In this document: one piece after another, positions 1 through 6,568 of the stretch
Layout: each line of letters begins with the position of its first letter
Position numbering within the stretch: position 1 is the first letter of the stretch
NCBI GenBank assembly: GCA_023433305.1
Contig: JAEZCZ010000036.1
Coordinates: 1 to 12,315, forward strand
DNA: 12,315 nt
Direction of reading: 5' to 3'
From: Pseudomonadota bacterium
GTDB taxonomy: Bacteria > Pseudomonadota > Alphaproteobacteria > Sphingomonadales > Sphingomonadaceae
Program-made: the position numbers and the translations under genes
The notes under the pieces: generated by a model
The model's input: only the letters and a program-made list of their open reading frames with translations
The model's database searches: none
Told to the model about the DNA's origin: nothing

Positions 1-20
1 CCGGGCCCCGGGTGGCCCGG
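1..20. other. GC-rich stem-loop downstream of ligB
   Basis: Positions 1-7 (CCGGGCC) and 14-20 (GGCCCGG) form a perfect 7-bp stem around a 6-base loop, starting 24 bases past the ligB stop on the minus strand. It could be the stem of an operon terminator or part of a repeat. The window ends before any T-run could be seen, so terminator function cannot be judged. No gene start with a ribosome-binding site is visible in 1-43. Confidence 0.4.
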
Positions 21-43
21 GCATGACGGGCTGGTTCAATCCA

Positions 44-952
44 TCAGGCTTCGGCGAGGCTGTGCCCGCTCAGCACCTTGCGCGGCTCGAGCGGCGGCCC
101 GGCGATGTCCTCCGGCTGGAGGATCAGCGCGCCGAGCGCGGTGTTCGAGGCCGGGATGTGGTAGAAGGTGTAGAGGTCCCTGACCTTGTCCCCCAGCGCC
201 CCGCGCATGATCAGCCACATGACCAGCTCGATGCCTTCCGACCCGCTCTCGCGCAGGTACTGGATATGCGGCATCTTGCTCAGCGTTTCGGGGTCGTTGA
301 TCAGCTGGTCGATGAAGTTCAGGTCGAACTCCTTGTTGATCAGCCCGGCGCGCGGCCCCTGCAGCTGGTGGCTCATGCCGCCGGTGCCCCACACGTGGAC
401 CTTGAGGTCCTCGGGGAAGCTCTCGACCGCGGCCTTGATGCTGTCACCGAGGGCGAAGCAGCGCTTGCCCGACGGCGGCGGGTAGGTGACGACGTTGACC
501 GGCATCGGGATCACCTTGCACGGCCACTCGCTTGGCTCGCCGAAGATCATGCTCAGCGGCACCGTACAGCCGTGATCGACGTCCATCTGGTTCATGATGG
601 TCATGTCGAACTCGTCGAGGATCAGGCTCTGCGCGATGTGCCAGGCGAGATCGGGGTGGCCGATCACATCGGGAACCGGGCGCGGGCCCCAGCCTTCGTC
701 GGCCGGCTTGAACACTTCCGCGCAGCCGATCGCGAACGTCGGGATGATGTTCATGTCGAACGCGGAGGCGTGATCGTTGTAAACGAGGAGCACGACGTCG
801 GGCATGTTGCCGGGCTGCTGGATCCACTTGCGGATCGGCTCGTAGCCCCGGAACACCGGGCCCCAGTAATCGTCGCCGGTCTTGCCGGTCTGGATGGCGG
901 CGCCGAGCGCGGGAATGTGGCTCGAAGTGATGCCGGTGGTAACGCGGGCCAT
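44..952 (-). CDS. ligB: Protocatechuate 4,5-dioxygenase beta (catalytic) subunit LigB
   Basis: This 302-residue protein is the iron-binding subunit of the class III extradiol dioxygenase. The enzyme opens protocatechuate between C4 and C5 to 4-carboxy-2-hydroxymuconate-6-semialdehyde (CHMS) in the cytoplasm. The expected iron ligands are visible at the numbering I recall for SYK-6 LigB: His12 (SSHIPALG), His61 (YNDHAS) and Glu242 (SEGIELVMW). The second-shell/base histidines are His127 (DVDHG) and His195 (GGMSH). The start lies 4 bases after the ligA stop. A strong Shine-Dalgarno sequence (AAGGAAGGA) lies inside the last codons of ligA, so translation is probably coupled. It is the last gene of the minus-strand operon seen here. 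Compared with the second copy (10919-11761) it has about 20 more C-terminal residues. The identification is essentially certain; that PCA is the main substrate is inferred from family and context. Confidence 0.97.
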   Translation of the reverse strand: MARVTTGITSSHIPALGAAIQTGKTGDDYWGPVFRGYEPIRKWIQQPGNMPDVVLLVYNDHASAFDMNIIPTFAIGCAEVFKPADEGWGPRPVPDVIGHPDLAWHIAQSLILDEFDMTIMNQMDVDHGCTVPLSMIFGEPSEWPCKVIPMPVNVVTYPPPSGKRCFALGDSIKAAVESFPEDLKVHVWGTGGMSHQLQGPRAGLINKEFDLNFIDQLINDPETLSKMPHIQYLRESGSEGIELVMWLIMRGALGDKVRDLYTFYHIPASNTALGALILQPEDIAGPPLEPRKVLSGHSLAEA

Positions 953-956
953 ATAA

Positions 957-1376
957 TCAGCGTCCTTCCTTGAGCGAGCGAACGCCCTCGGGCGAGCGGC
1001 CGCCCTTGAGCATCATCTCGGCATATTCTTCCTGAGTCATCCCGGTCATCGAGCCGGCCGCGAACTGGAAGCTCTTCTTGTCGGTCGAGAACAGCTTGGA
1101 CAGGAAGTAGATGTTGCCGCCGCAGTCGATCATGCGGTTGTAGTCGCGGTCGAGAACGGCCTGCTTGGCCTCCTCGCTGATGTTCCATTCGTCGAGGTAG
1201 GCCTTTTCGTCGGCCAGGAACCGCTCGCGATTCTCTTCCTTCATCAGGCTCATCGCGAACTGGTTGAGCCAGTAGCCCTGCCGCGCGCGCTTGGCGGTGA
1301 ACACCCGCGTTCCCGGGATGTCGTCGAACTGCGCGAGGTATTCGTGAATGTCGATGCGTTGCTTGTTGTCGCTCAT
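957..1376 (-). CDS. ligA: Protocatechuate 4,5-dioxygenase alpha subunit LigA
   Basis: This 139-residue protein is the small subunit that caps the LigB active site in the heterodimeric PCA 4,5-dioxygenase. Family landmarks are DDIPGTRVFTAKRARQGYWLNQF near residues 18-40, the GGNIYFLSKL segment near 86-95 and GSMTGMTQEEY near 108-118. Phe103, which I recall as a substrate-pocket residue in SYK-6 LigA, is present. The reading frame is open well upstream, but homology begins at the ATG at 1376. That ATG overlaps the stop of the DUF2218 gene by ATGA, which fixes the start. The length equals that of SYK-6 LigA as I remember it. It acts only together with the adjacent ligB. Confidence 0.97.
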   Translation of the reverse strand: MSDNKQRIDIHEYLAQFDDIPGTRVFTAKRARQGYWLNQFAMSLMKEENRERFLADEKAYLDEWNISEEAKQAVLDRDYNRMIDCGGNIYFLSKLFSTDKKSFQFAAGSMTGMTQEEYAEMMLKGGRSPEGVRSLKEGR

Positions 1377-1687
1377 TGATCTGTCCATTCGTAAGTGAGC
1401 GGCGCCTCGCGGAAGGCGAAGCGGTCGATGTGGCGTTCGATCACGCCGCGCAAGTGCTCGTTGCGCGTCCGATCGGCGGTGACGAGGGTGATGGCGATTC
1501 CGCCCGGCCGCGCGGTCATCACCGCATTCTCCAGCTCGGAGAAAGGGAACGATCCCATGCCGTCGCCCTCGTCGTAGCTGGTCGCCATCTTGTGGCTCCA
1601 GTGGCTGACGAGCTGCTGGATGTACCGCTCGGGCTTCTGGCACTTGGCGAAGCCCATCGCGGTCACGGCGGGATCGGATGCGGTCAT
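1373..1687 (-). CDS. Small DUF2218 protein coupled between ligJ and ligA
   Basis: A 104-residue soluble protein matching the DUF2218 family by its characteristic segments: KPERYIQQLVSHWSHK near residues 18-33 (SHWSHK), a short acidic stretch EFxxGxGxxxFP-like (YDEGDGMGSFPF) near 38-49, and a C-terminal HIDRFAFRE near 86-94. No signal peptide or membrane segment is seen. The start at 1687 overlaps the ligJ stop by ATGA, and its own stop overlaps the ligA start by ATGA. It is thus translationally locked between a hydratase and the dioxygenase. The family has no established biochemical role known to me. From its position, a helper function for the ferrous dioxygenase (iron delivery, reactivation or assembly) is a reasonable guess only. 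Family assignment is fairly secure and function is unknown. Confidence 0.88.
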   Translation of the reverse strand: MTASDPAVTAMGFAKCQKPERYIQQLVSHWSHKMATSYDEGDGMGSFPFSELENAVMTARPGGIAITLVTADRTRNEHLRGVIERHIDRFAFREAPLTYEWTDQ

Positions 1688-2709
1688 CTGCCTTGCGCCT
1701 TGAGCCTGGCGTCGAGCCGCGGGAAAACCCGCCGCGCGTTGCCTTCGTAGATCGCATGCCTGGCGGCCTCGTCGAGCGGCAGCGCGTCGACATAGCGCTT
1801 GGTGTCGTCGAAATAGTGCCCGGTGGTGGGATCGATCCCGCGCACCGCGCCGACCATCTCGCTGCCGAACAGGATGTTCTTGGTCTCGATCACGTCCGCG
1901 AGCAGGTCGATGCCCGGCTGGTGATAGACGCAGGTATCGAAATAGACGTTGTTCATCAGGTGCCTGTCGAGGCTCGGCTGCTTCAGCATGTCCGCGAGGC
2001 CGCGGTACCGGCCCCAGTGGAACGGGACCGCTCCGCCGCCGTGCGGGATGATAAAGCGCAAACTCGGGAAGCGGCCGAAAAGGTCCCCCTGCAGCAGTTG
2101 CATGAAGGCGACCGTGTCGGCGGCCAGGTAGAACCCGCCGGTGGCGTGCATCGCCGGGTTGCACGATCCCGAGACGTGGATCATCGCCGGCACGTCGAGC
2201 TCGCACATCGCCTCGTAGATCGGGAACCAGTATTCGTCGGTCAGCGGCGGATGCGTGAAGTGGCCGCCGCCCGGATCGGGGTTGAGGTTGCAGCCGACGA
2301 AGCCGAGCTCCTCGACGCAGCGGCGCAGCTCCTTGATGCTGGCGGCGAGATCCGCCTTGGGGCTCTGCGGCAGCATGCAGACGCCGGTGAACCACTCGGG
2401 GAACAGCTCGGTGACGCGATAGATCAGGTCGTTGCAGGCGATCGACCATGCCTCGCTCACCGCCTGATCCCCGACATGGTGCGCCATCGCCGAGGCGCGG
2501 GGCGAGAAGATCGTGTGATCGGCGCCGCGTTCCTTGATCAGCTTGAGCTGGTTGGTCTCGATCGTCTCGCGGATCTCGTCGTCGGAGATCGAGGGATAGG
2601 GCGGCGGGGCGCTGCCACCCTTGAAGGCCGCCTTCTGCGCCTCGCGCCACTGGTTATGCGGCTCCGGAGCGGTGGTGTAGTGACCGTGGCAATCGATGAT
2701 CAGCGTCAT
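1684..2709 (-). CDS. ligJ: 4-oxalomesaconate hydratase LigJ
   Basis: This 341-residue amidohydrolase-superfamily protein (the length I recall for SYK-6 LigJ) adds water to the 4-oxalomesaconate tautomer. The product is 4-carboxy-4-hydroxy-2-oxoadipate, the substrate of LigK. Metal-site residues are visible: His8 and His10 in DCHGH, His178 in MIHVSGS, His223 in IPHGGG, and Glu284 in FGSEM. These fit the zinc site and catalytic acid described for LigJ. The chosen ATG at 2709 overlaps the stop of the upstream dehydrogenase gene by ATGA. The frame stays open further upstream, but homology begins at MTLIIDCHGH. Next genes downstream are DUF2218, ligA and ligB, all co-oriented and overlapping or nearly so. 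Confidence 0.96.
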   Translation of the reverse strand: MTLIIDCHGHYTTAPEPHNQWREAQKAAFKGGSAPPPYPSISDDEIRETIETNQLKLIKERGADHTIFSPRASAMAHHVGDQAVSEAWSIACNDLIYRVTELFPEWFTGVCMLPQSPKADLAASIKELRRCVEELGFVGCNLNPDPGGGHFTHPPLTDEYWFPIYEAMCELDVPAMIHVSGSCNPAMHATGGFYLAADTVAFMQLLQGDLFGRFPSLRFIIPHGGGAVPFHWGRYRGLADMLKQPSLDRHLMNNVYFDTCVYHQPGIDLLADVIETKNILFGSEMVGAVRGIDPTTGHYFDDTKRYVDALPLDEAARHAIYEGNARRVFPRLDARLKAQGR

Positions 2710-3539
2710 GCCGCTTTCGTCCCCTTGTCCTTGTTCGATTTCGCGGCCTTCCGCTGCAGCGCGACCGTTCCGCGGGTCATGACCGGCTCGACCCCGAGCC
2801 CTTGCAGCGTTCGAGCCGATTCTTCCATCTCCGCGGCGCGGCGGAGCCCGTGCGTCTCCATGCGCTCGCGGTTGTAGGCGATACGTTCGGCCCAACTGAA
2901 GGGTTTCTCCGACGCGTCCAGCGAGGCCATGACCTCGTCGAACACGCCCGCCGCGTCGGCCGCGGCAGCGCACTCCCACGACAGCGCTTCGAGCCCCTTG
3001 ACCATGACCGAGCGGATCATCTTGATCGCCGACGCGCGCCCGACCTCGTCGCCGACCACGCGCACGTTCGCGAAGCCGAGCGCAGTGAGCAGCGGCTCCG
3101 CTGCGCGGGCGTGCGGGCCGGAAACGAGCAATGGCACCGCCATTCCCTTGTCCACCGGGGCCATCACCGCGACGTCGACATAGCGCCCGCCCGCCGCCTC
3201 GATCACTGCGGCCGCTTCGCGCTTGGTGCCGGGCGCGACCGAGTTCATGTCGCACCACAACGCCCCTTCGGGAAGCAGAGTCGCATAAGCGCGGGCTGCC
3301 CCGAGCGCCGCGTCCGCGGTGACCAGCGAAAGCACGAAGGCCCGGCCCGCCAGCGCGGCCTCGGCGTCCTCGCCGGTTTGCACCCCGCATGCGCTCATCG
3401 CCGCGCGGCGTTCGGGCAAAATGTCCCAGGCCCGCGCCACGCCGCGCCAGCCTTCGGAGCGGGCAAAGGTCTCGCCGGCTTCGCCGAAGCCGATCAATGC
3501 CACGCGCGGGGCGGAAGAAGGGGCAATCGAGTCAGTCAT
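2706..3539 (-). CDS. NAD(P)-dependent dehydrogenase, 6PGDH-like with DUF1932 domain
   Basis: A 277-residue beta-hydroxyacid-dehydrogenase-type protein. The N-terminal Rossmann fold shows GxGxxG at residues 17-22 (GFGEAG). A DMNSVAPGTK segment lies near 97-106 and a GRASAIKMIRSVMVKG segment near 167-182, with Lys173 in the position of the catalytic lysine. The C-terminal helical part, near 190-258, fits DUF1932. The lysine is followed by MIR rather than the xxN of classical members, which is usual for DUF1932 proteins as I remember them. It is not LigC, which belongs to the Gfo/Idh/MocA family. It is the first gene of the dioxygenase operon. Its Shine-Dalgarno-like GAGG touches the ATG directly, so initiation may be weak or leaderless-like. 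The substrate is unknown; a side product or intermediate of the pathway is inferred from position. The Lys-rich tail (KAAKSNKDKGTK) looks disordered. Confidence 0.88.
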   Translation of the reverse strand: MTDSIAPSSAPRVALIGFGEAGETFARSEGWRGVARAWDILPERRAAMSACGVQTGEDAEAALAGRAFVLSLVTADAALGAARAYATLLPEGALWCDMNSVAPGTKREAAAVIEAAGGRYVDVAVMAPVDKGMAVPLLVSGPHARAAEPLLTALGFANVRVVGDEVGRASAIKMIRSVMVKGLEALSWECAAAADAAGVFDEVMASLDASEKPFSWAERIAYNRERMETHGLRRAAEMEESARTLQGLGVEPVMTRGTVALQRKAAKSNKDKGTKAA

Positions 3540-3562
3540 CCTCGGGCTCAGTCGTTAGAGAA

Positions 3563-3579
3563 TGTATGTGTTGCTTACA
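3563..3579. promoter_or_regulatory. 17-bp palindrome, candidate operator
   Basis: TGTATG-TGTTG-CTTACA is an inverted repeat (5 of 6 arm positions pair) and contains a T-N11-A core as in LysR-type sites. It overlaps the proposed -10 of the leftward promoter and sits about 47 bp upstream of the expected ligK transcription start. Both placements fit a shared regulator site. Which regulator family binds is not determinable from the sequence. Confidence 0.4.
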
Positions 3580-3621
3580 AGTTTGCCAGAGGTCGCCGAG
3601 ACCCCTATGGGCAGCCCTTGA

Positions 3622-3654
3622 CGCAAGAGCCCGCGCGGGTCCACCGGGCTCGCG
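3622..3654 (+). other. Leader hairpin upstream of ligK
   Basis: GAGCCCG (3627-3633) and CGGGCTC (3645-3651) form a perfect 7-bp stem with an 11-base loop. The flanking CGC (3622-3624) and GCG (3652-3654) can extend it past an AA bulge. It lies just before the ligK ribosome-binding site (AGAGGGAG, 3666-3673). It could be an RNA structure in the ligK leader or part of a protein-binding site; nothing here decides between these. Confidence 0.35.
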
Positions 3655-3681
3655 CAACACAGCCTAGAGGGAGTCGCGCGA

Positions 3682-4356
3682 ATGAGCGGTGTCGTCGTCC
3701 AGAATATCGAACGGGCGGAGTTGTCGGTCGTCGATGGCCTCGGCGCCTGCGGCGTCGCCACGGTGCACGAATCGCAGGGGCGTACCGGCCTTCTGGCGAG
3801 CTACATGCGGCCGATCTATCCCGGCGCGCGTATCGGAGCGACCGCGGTCACGATCTCGGTACCGCCGGGCGACAACTACATGGTTCACGCCGCGATCGAG
3901 CAGTGCCGCGAAGGCGACGTGCTGGTGATCGCCCCGACCAGTCCGTGCGAAGACGGCTATTTCGGCGATCTGCTCGCCACCAGCGCCCAGGCGCGCGGCG
4001 TACGCGGACTGATCATCGACGCCGGCGTGCGCGATGTGCGCGACCTCCAGGAAATGAACTTCCCGGTGTGGTCGAAGCGCATCTTCGCGCAAGGGACGAT
4101 CAAGGCCAGCCTCGGCAGCGTCAACGTACCGGTGGTCTGCGCCGGCGCCTACATCGAGCCGGGCGACGTGATCGTGGCGGACGACGACGGCGTGTGCGTG
4201 GTGAAGCGCGCCGAAGCCTCGAAGGTGCTCGAGGCGGCGCAGAAGCGCGAAGCCAACGAAGGCGACAAGCGCAAGCGCCTCGCTGCCGGCGAGCTCGGCC
4301 TCGACATGTACGGGTTCCGACAAAAGCTGACCGACATGGGGCTGAAGTGGATCTGA
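3682..4356 (+). CDS. ligK: 4-carboxy-4-hydroxy-2-oxoadipate aldolase LigK
   Basis: This 224-residue class II pyruvate aldolase of the HMG/CHA aldolase (RraA-like) family cleaves 4-carboxy-4-hydroxy-2-oxoadipate to pyruvate and oxaloacetate. Members usually also decarboxylate oxaloacetate. The family signature D-x20-R-D is exact: Asp96 (YFGDLLAT), then Arg117-Asp118 (GVRDV). The GxxCEDGYFGD active-site loop and the C-terminal GELGLDMYGFRQKL region are also present. The ATG at 3682 has a good ribosome-binding site, AGAGGGAG, 8 bases upstream. It is the first gene of the rightward operon, divergent from the ligJAB operon and followed by a palindromic repeat and ligU. No truncation or unusual residue is seen. 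Confidence 0.96.
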   Translation: MSGVVVQNIERAELSVVDGLGACGVATVHESQGRTGLLASYMRPIYPGARIGATAVTISVPPGDNYMVHAAIEQCREGDVLVIAPTSPCEDGYFGDLLATSAQARGVRGLIIDAGVRDVRDLQEMNFPVWSKRIFAQGTIKASLGSVNVPVVCAGAYIEPGDVIVADDDGVCVVKRAEASKVLEAAQKREANEGDKRKRLAAGELGLDMYGFRQKLTDMGLKWI

Positions 4357-4494
4357 CGATCCTCCCCGGAACGGGGAGGGGGACCGCGCGCGGCGCGGTG
4401 GAGGGGGCTCTCCACCAGGCGCAGCGTTTGCGGAGAGCCCCCTCCACCATGCCGCTTCGCGCCATGGTCCCCCTCCCCTTGCAGGGGAGGATCG
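4357..4494. repeat. 138-bp nested palindromic intergenic repeat between ligK and ligU
   Basis: The element starts directly after the ligK stop and ends one base before the ligU ATG. It has perfect terminal inverted repeats CGATCCTCCCC (4357-4367) and GGGGAGGATCG (4484-4494). A second nested pair is GGGGAGGGGGACC (4373-4385) with GGTCCCCCTCCCC (4466-4478). A central 17-bp pair is GGTGGAGGGGGCTCTCC (4397-4413) with its exact complement at 4432-4448, around an 18-base loop. The ends can alternatively fold into small hairpins (4361-4379 and 4472-4490). Such CCTCCCC/GGGGAGG palindromes are frequent between genes in sphingomonads, from what I know. It probably spreads as a non-autonomous mobile or REP-like element. 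Only one copy is present in this window. Confidence 0.85.
4484..4490 (+). promoter_or_regulatory. ligU ribosome-binding site formed by the repeat end
   Basis: GGGGAGG lies 5 bases before the ligU ATG and is itself the right terminal arm of the palindromic repeat. The arm can pair with either CCTCCCC at 4361-4367 or the CCTCCCC at 4472-4478, which would hide it. Ribosome access to ligU could therefore depend on how the repeat folds. The overlap is directly visible; the effect is inferred. Confidence 0.6.
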
Positions 4495-4495
4495 T

Positions 4496-5554
4496 ATGAC
4501 CTCGGCCCCCGTCATGTGGATGCGAGGAGGGACGTCGAAGGGGGGCTATTTCCTCGCTTCTGACCTCCCGGCCGACGCCGCCGAGCGCGACGCCTTCCTG
4601 CTGCGCGTGATGGGCTCGCCCGATCCGCGCCAGATCGACGGCATGGGCGGGGCCGATCCGCTGACCAGCAAGGTCGCGGTGGTGAAGAGGTCGGAGCGCG
4701 AGGGGATCGACGTCGATTACCTGTTCCTGCAGGTCTTCGTCGCCCAGGCGATCGTCACCGATGCGCAGAACTGCGGCAACATCCTTGCCGGGATCGGACC
4801 GTTTGCGATCGAGCGGGGGCTGGTGGCGGCCACCGATGACGAGACGCAAGTTGCCATCTACATGGAAAACACCGGCCAGGTCGCTGTTTCGACGGTCCAG
4901 ACACCGGGCGGACAGGTGAACTATGCCGGCGACGCGAAGATCGACGGCGTTCCTGGCAGCCACGCGCCGATCCCGCTCGAATTTCGCGACACTGCCGGCT
5001 CCTCGTGCGGCGCGTTGCTGCCGACGGGCCATGCGGTGGACGAGATCGAGGGCGTTCGCTGCACGCTGATCGACAACGGCATGCCGTGCATCGTGTTCAA
5101 GGCCGCGGACGTCGGCGCCACGGGGTTCGAAACCCGCGAGGATCTGGAGTCCGACAAGTTCGCCGACATGCGCGCGAAGATCGAGGCGATCCGCCTCGCC
5201 GCCGGACCGCGAATGAACCTGGGAGACGTGAAGGAGAAGTCCGTCCCCAAGATGATGCTCGTCGCCCCGCCGCAGCACGGCGGCGCGGTCACGGTGCGCA
5301 GCTTCATTCCCCACCGCGCCCATGCCACCATCGGCGTTCTTGGAGCGGTCAGCGTCGCGACGGCATGCCTGATCGACGGTTCGCCAGCAGCAGAAGTTGC
5401 GGCAGTTCCCAAAGGAAGCCGCAAGACTCTCTCGGTCGAGCATCCGACCGGCGAGATGACCTGCGTGCTCGAGGTCGACGACGCCGGCCAGGTGACCAGT
5501 GCCGCCTTATTGCGAACCGCTCGCAAATTGATGGATGGAGTGGTCTTCGCTTGA
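4496..5554 (+). CDS. ligU: 4-oxalomesaconate tautomerase LigU (PrpF family)
   Basis: This 352-residue protein of the PrpF/diaminopimelate-epimerase-like fold isomerises the double bond of 4-oxalomesaconate made by LigI, giving the form that LigJ hydrates. The N-terminal MRGGTSKGGYF motif (residues 9-19) is typical. Lys59 (LTSKVAVVK) and Cys93 (DAQNCGNI) are 34 residues apart, the same spacing as the catalytic Lys66/Cys100 pair I recall for Novosphingobium LigU. HRAHATIG near 296 is another family motif. The ligU ATG follows the repeat by one base. The product is also related to the gallate-pathway GalD. The SYK-6 operon has the equivalent gene right after ligK. Confidence 0.94.
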   Translation: MTSAPVMWMRGGTSKGGYFLASDLPADAAERDAFLLRVMGSPDPRQIDGMGGADPLTSKVAVVKRSEREGIDVDYLFLQVFVAQAIVTDAQNCGNILAGIGPFAIERGLVAATDDETQVAIYMENTGQVAVSTVQTPGGQVNYAGDAKIDGVPGSHAPIPLEFRDTAGSSCGALLPTGHAVDEIEGVRCTLIDNGMPCIVFKAADVGATGFETREDLESDKFADMRAKIEAIRLAAGPRMNLGDVKEKSVPKMMLVAPPQHGGAVTVRSFIPHRAHATIGVLGAVSVATACLIDGSPAAEVAAVPKGSRKTLSVEHPTGEMTCVLEVDDAGQVTSAALLRTARKLMDGVVFA

Positions 5555-5609
5555 CCTTGGCAGAACCCTGCCTTGGGCTGACCTTTCCCTGACTTTTGAG
5601 CTCCGAAAT

Positions 5610-6479
5610 ATGACCGACCGCATCGTTTCCTGGCACCCGAACCCCTCGAAGCCGCGCTACACTCCGCCGCCCGGCGCCGTGGACGCGCACTGCCACGTGT
5701 TCGGGCCGATGGCCCAGTTCCCGTTCAGCCCGAAGGCCAAGTACCTGCCGGATGACGCCGGACCGGACATGCTGTTCGCCCTGCGCGACCACTTGGGTTT
5801 CGCCAAGAACGTGATCGTCCAGGCAAGCTGCCACGGCACCGACAATGCGGCCACGCTGGATGCGATCGCCAAGTCGAACGGCAAGGCGCGCGGCGTGGCG
5901 GTGGTCGATCCGGCGATTTCCGAGCAGGAGCTGCAGCGCCTGCATGACGGCGGGATGCGCGGCATCCGCTTCAACTTCCTCAAGCGCCTCGTCGACGATG
6001 CCCCCAAGGACAAGTTTCTCGAGGTCAGCCGCCGGCTGCCCAAGGGATGGCACGTGGTGATCTACTTCGAGGCCGACATTCTCGAAGAGCTGCGGCCGTT
6101 CATGGATGCAATCCCGGTGCCGCTGGTGATCGACCACATGGGGCGGCCCGATGTGACGCAAGGCCCCGACGGCGCCGACATGAAGGCCTTCCGCCGCCTG
6201 CTCGACAGCCGCCCCGACATCCACTTCAAGCCCACGTGCCCGGATCGGCTCGACCCGACCGGCGACCCGTGGAACGCCTTCGCCGACGCCGTGCGTCCCC
6301 TCGTCGAGGACTACCCCGACCGCTGCATCTGGGGCACCGACTGGCCGCACCCCAACATGCAGGACCACGTGCCGGACGACGGTCATCTCGTCGACATGAT
6401 CCCGCGCATCGCCCCTACCGCGGAATTGCAGCGCAAGCTGCTGATCGACAATCCGAACGCGCTCTACTGGGCGGACTAG
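5610..6479 (+). CDS. ligI: 2-pyrone-4,6-dicarboxylate hydrolase LigI
   Basis: This 289-residue metal-independent amidohydrolase opens 2-pyrone-4,6-dicarboxylate, the lactone made by LigC from CHMS, to 4-oxalomesaconate. Active-site residues correspond to those of SYK-6 LigI: His27 and His29 (DAHCHVFGP), Arg119 (GIRFNF), Tyr151 (VIYFEAD), His175 (IDHMGRPD), Arg212 and the catalytic Asp243 (WGTDWPHPN). The ATG at 5610 is chosen because homologs begin with a similar R-I-x-SW-x-x-PSKPRYTPPPGA stretch. An earlier in-frame ATG at 5535 lies inside ligU and adds residues without family resemblance. The ribosome-binding site at 5610 is weak (TGAG about 9 bases upstream). The gap from ligU is 55 bp. 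Confidence 0.96.
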   Translation: MTDRIVSWHPNPSKPRYTPPPGAVDAHCHVFGPMAQFPFSPKAKYLPDDAGPDMLFALRDHLGFAKNVIVQASCHGTDNAATLDAIAKSNGKARGVAVVDPAISEQELQRLHDGGMRGIRFNFLKRLVDDAPKDKFLEVSRRLPKGWHVVIYFEADILEELRPFMDAIPVPLVIDHMGRPDVTQGPDGADMKAFRRLLDSRPDIHFKPTCPDRLDPTGDPWNAFADAVRPLVEDYPDRCIWGTDWPHPNMQDHVPDDGHLVDMIPRIAPTAELQRKLLIDNPNALYWAD

Positions 6480-6568
6480 CGAGGCTTAGGAACTCCCGGC
6501 TGGATTGCGGGTAGTATGCCCGAACGGCGCAGCGTCCCAATTCGCCGCGCCAACAGGGAGTACATCAT

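Larger units (their letters stand above)
3540..3681. promoter_or_regulatory. Divergent control region between dehydrogenase-ligJAB and ligKUI operons
   Basis: This 142-bp gene-free stretch must hold the promoters of both operons. Towards ligK, TTGCCA (3583-3588) and TATGGG (3606-3611) are 17 bp apart. Towards the dehydrogenase gene, CTGGCA (3589-3584, minus) and TACATT (3566-3561, minus) are also 17 bp apart. The two proposed -35 boxes overlap back to back. These are visual matches, not measured starts. No regulator gene is adjacent. In SYK-6 the LysR-type LigR controls the equivalent operons, so a LigR-like activator encoded elsewhere is the likely candidate. Confidence 0.45.

Noticed and set aside
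1..24. Possible next gene start (ATG at 24-22, minus) after ligB
   Set aside because: No ribosome-binding site and only seven codons before the edge, running through a GC-palindrome.
4357..4494. Reading the ligK-ligU palindrome as a plain intrinsic terminator
   Set aside because: The stems are very strong but no T-run follows. Terminal inverted repeats and the multi-arm layout fit a repeat element better. Partial attenuation is still possible.
2802..4499. A 565-codon plus-strand frame spanning the divergent control region and ligK
   Set aside because: It crosses two real genes and the promoter region in the wrong frame and is Arg-rich without motifs.
4121..5443. A 440-codon minus-strand frame over the repeat and ligU
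   Set aside because: Antisense to ligK, the repeat and ligU; low-complexity Arg/Ala sequence and no ribosome-binding site.
5535..5609. Earlier in-frame ATG for ligI
   Set aside because: It overlaps the end of ligU, has no ribosome-binding site and adds 25 residues unlike LigI homologs.
5349..6386. A 345-codon minus-strand frame opposite ligI
   Set aside because: Shadow of the strongly conserved ligI coding sequence.
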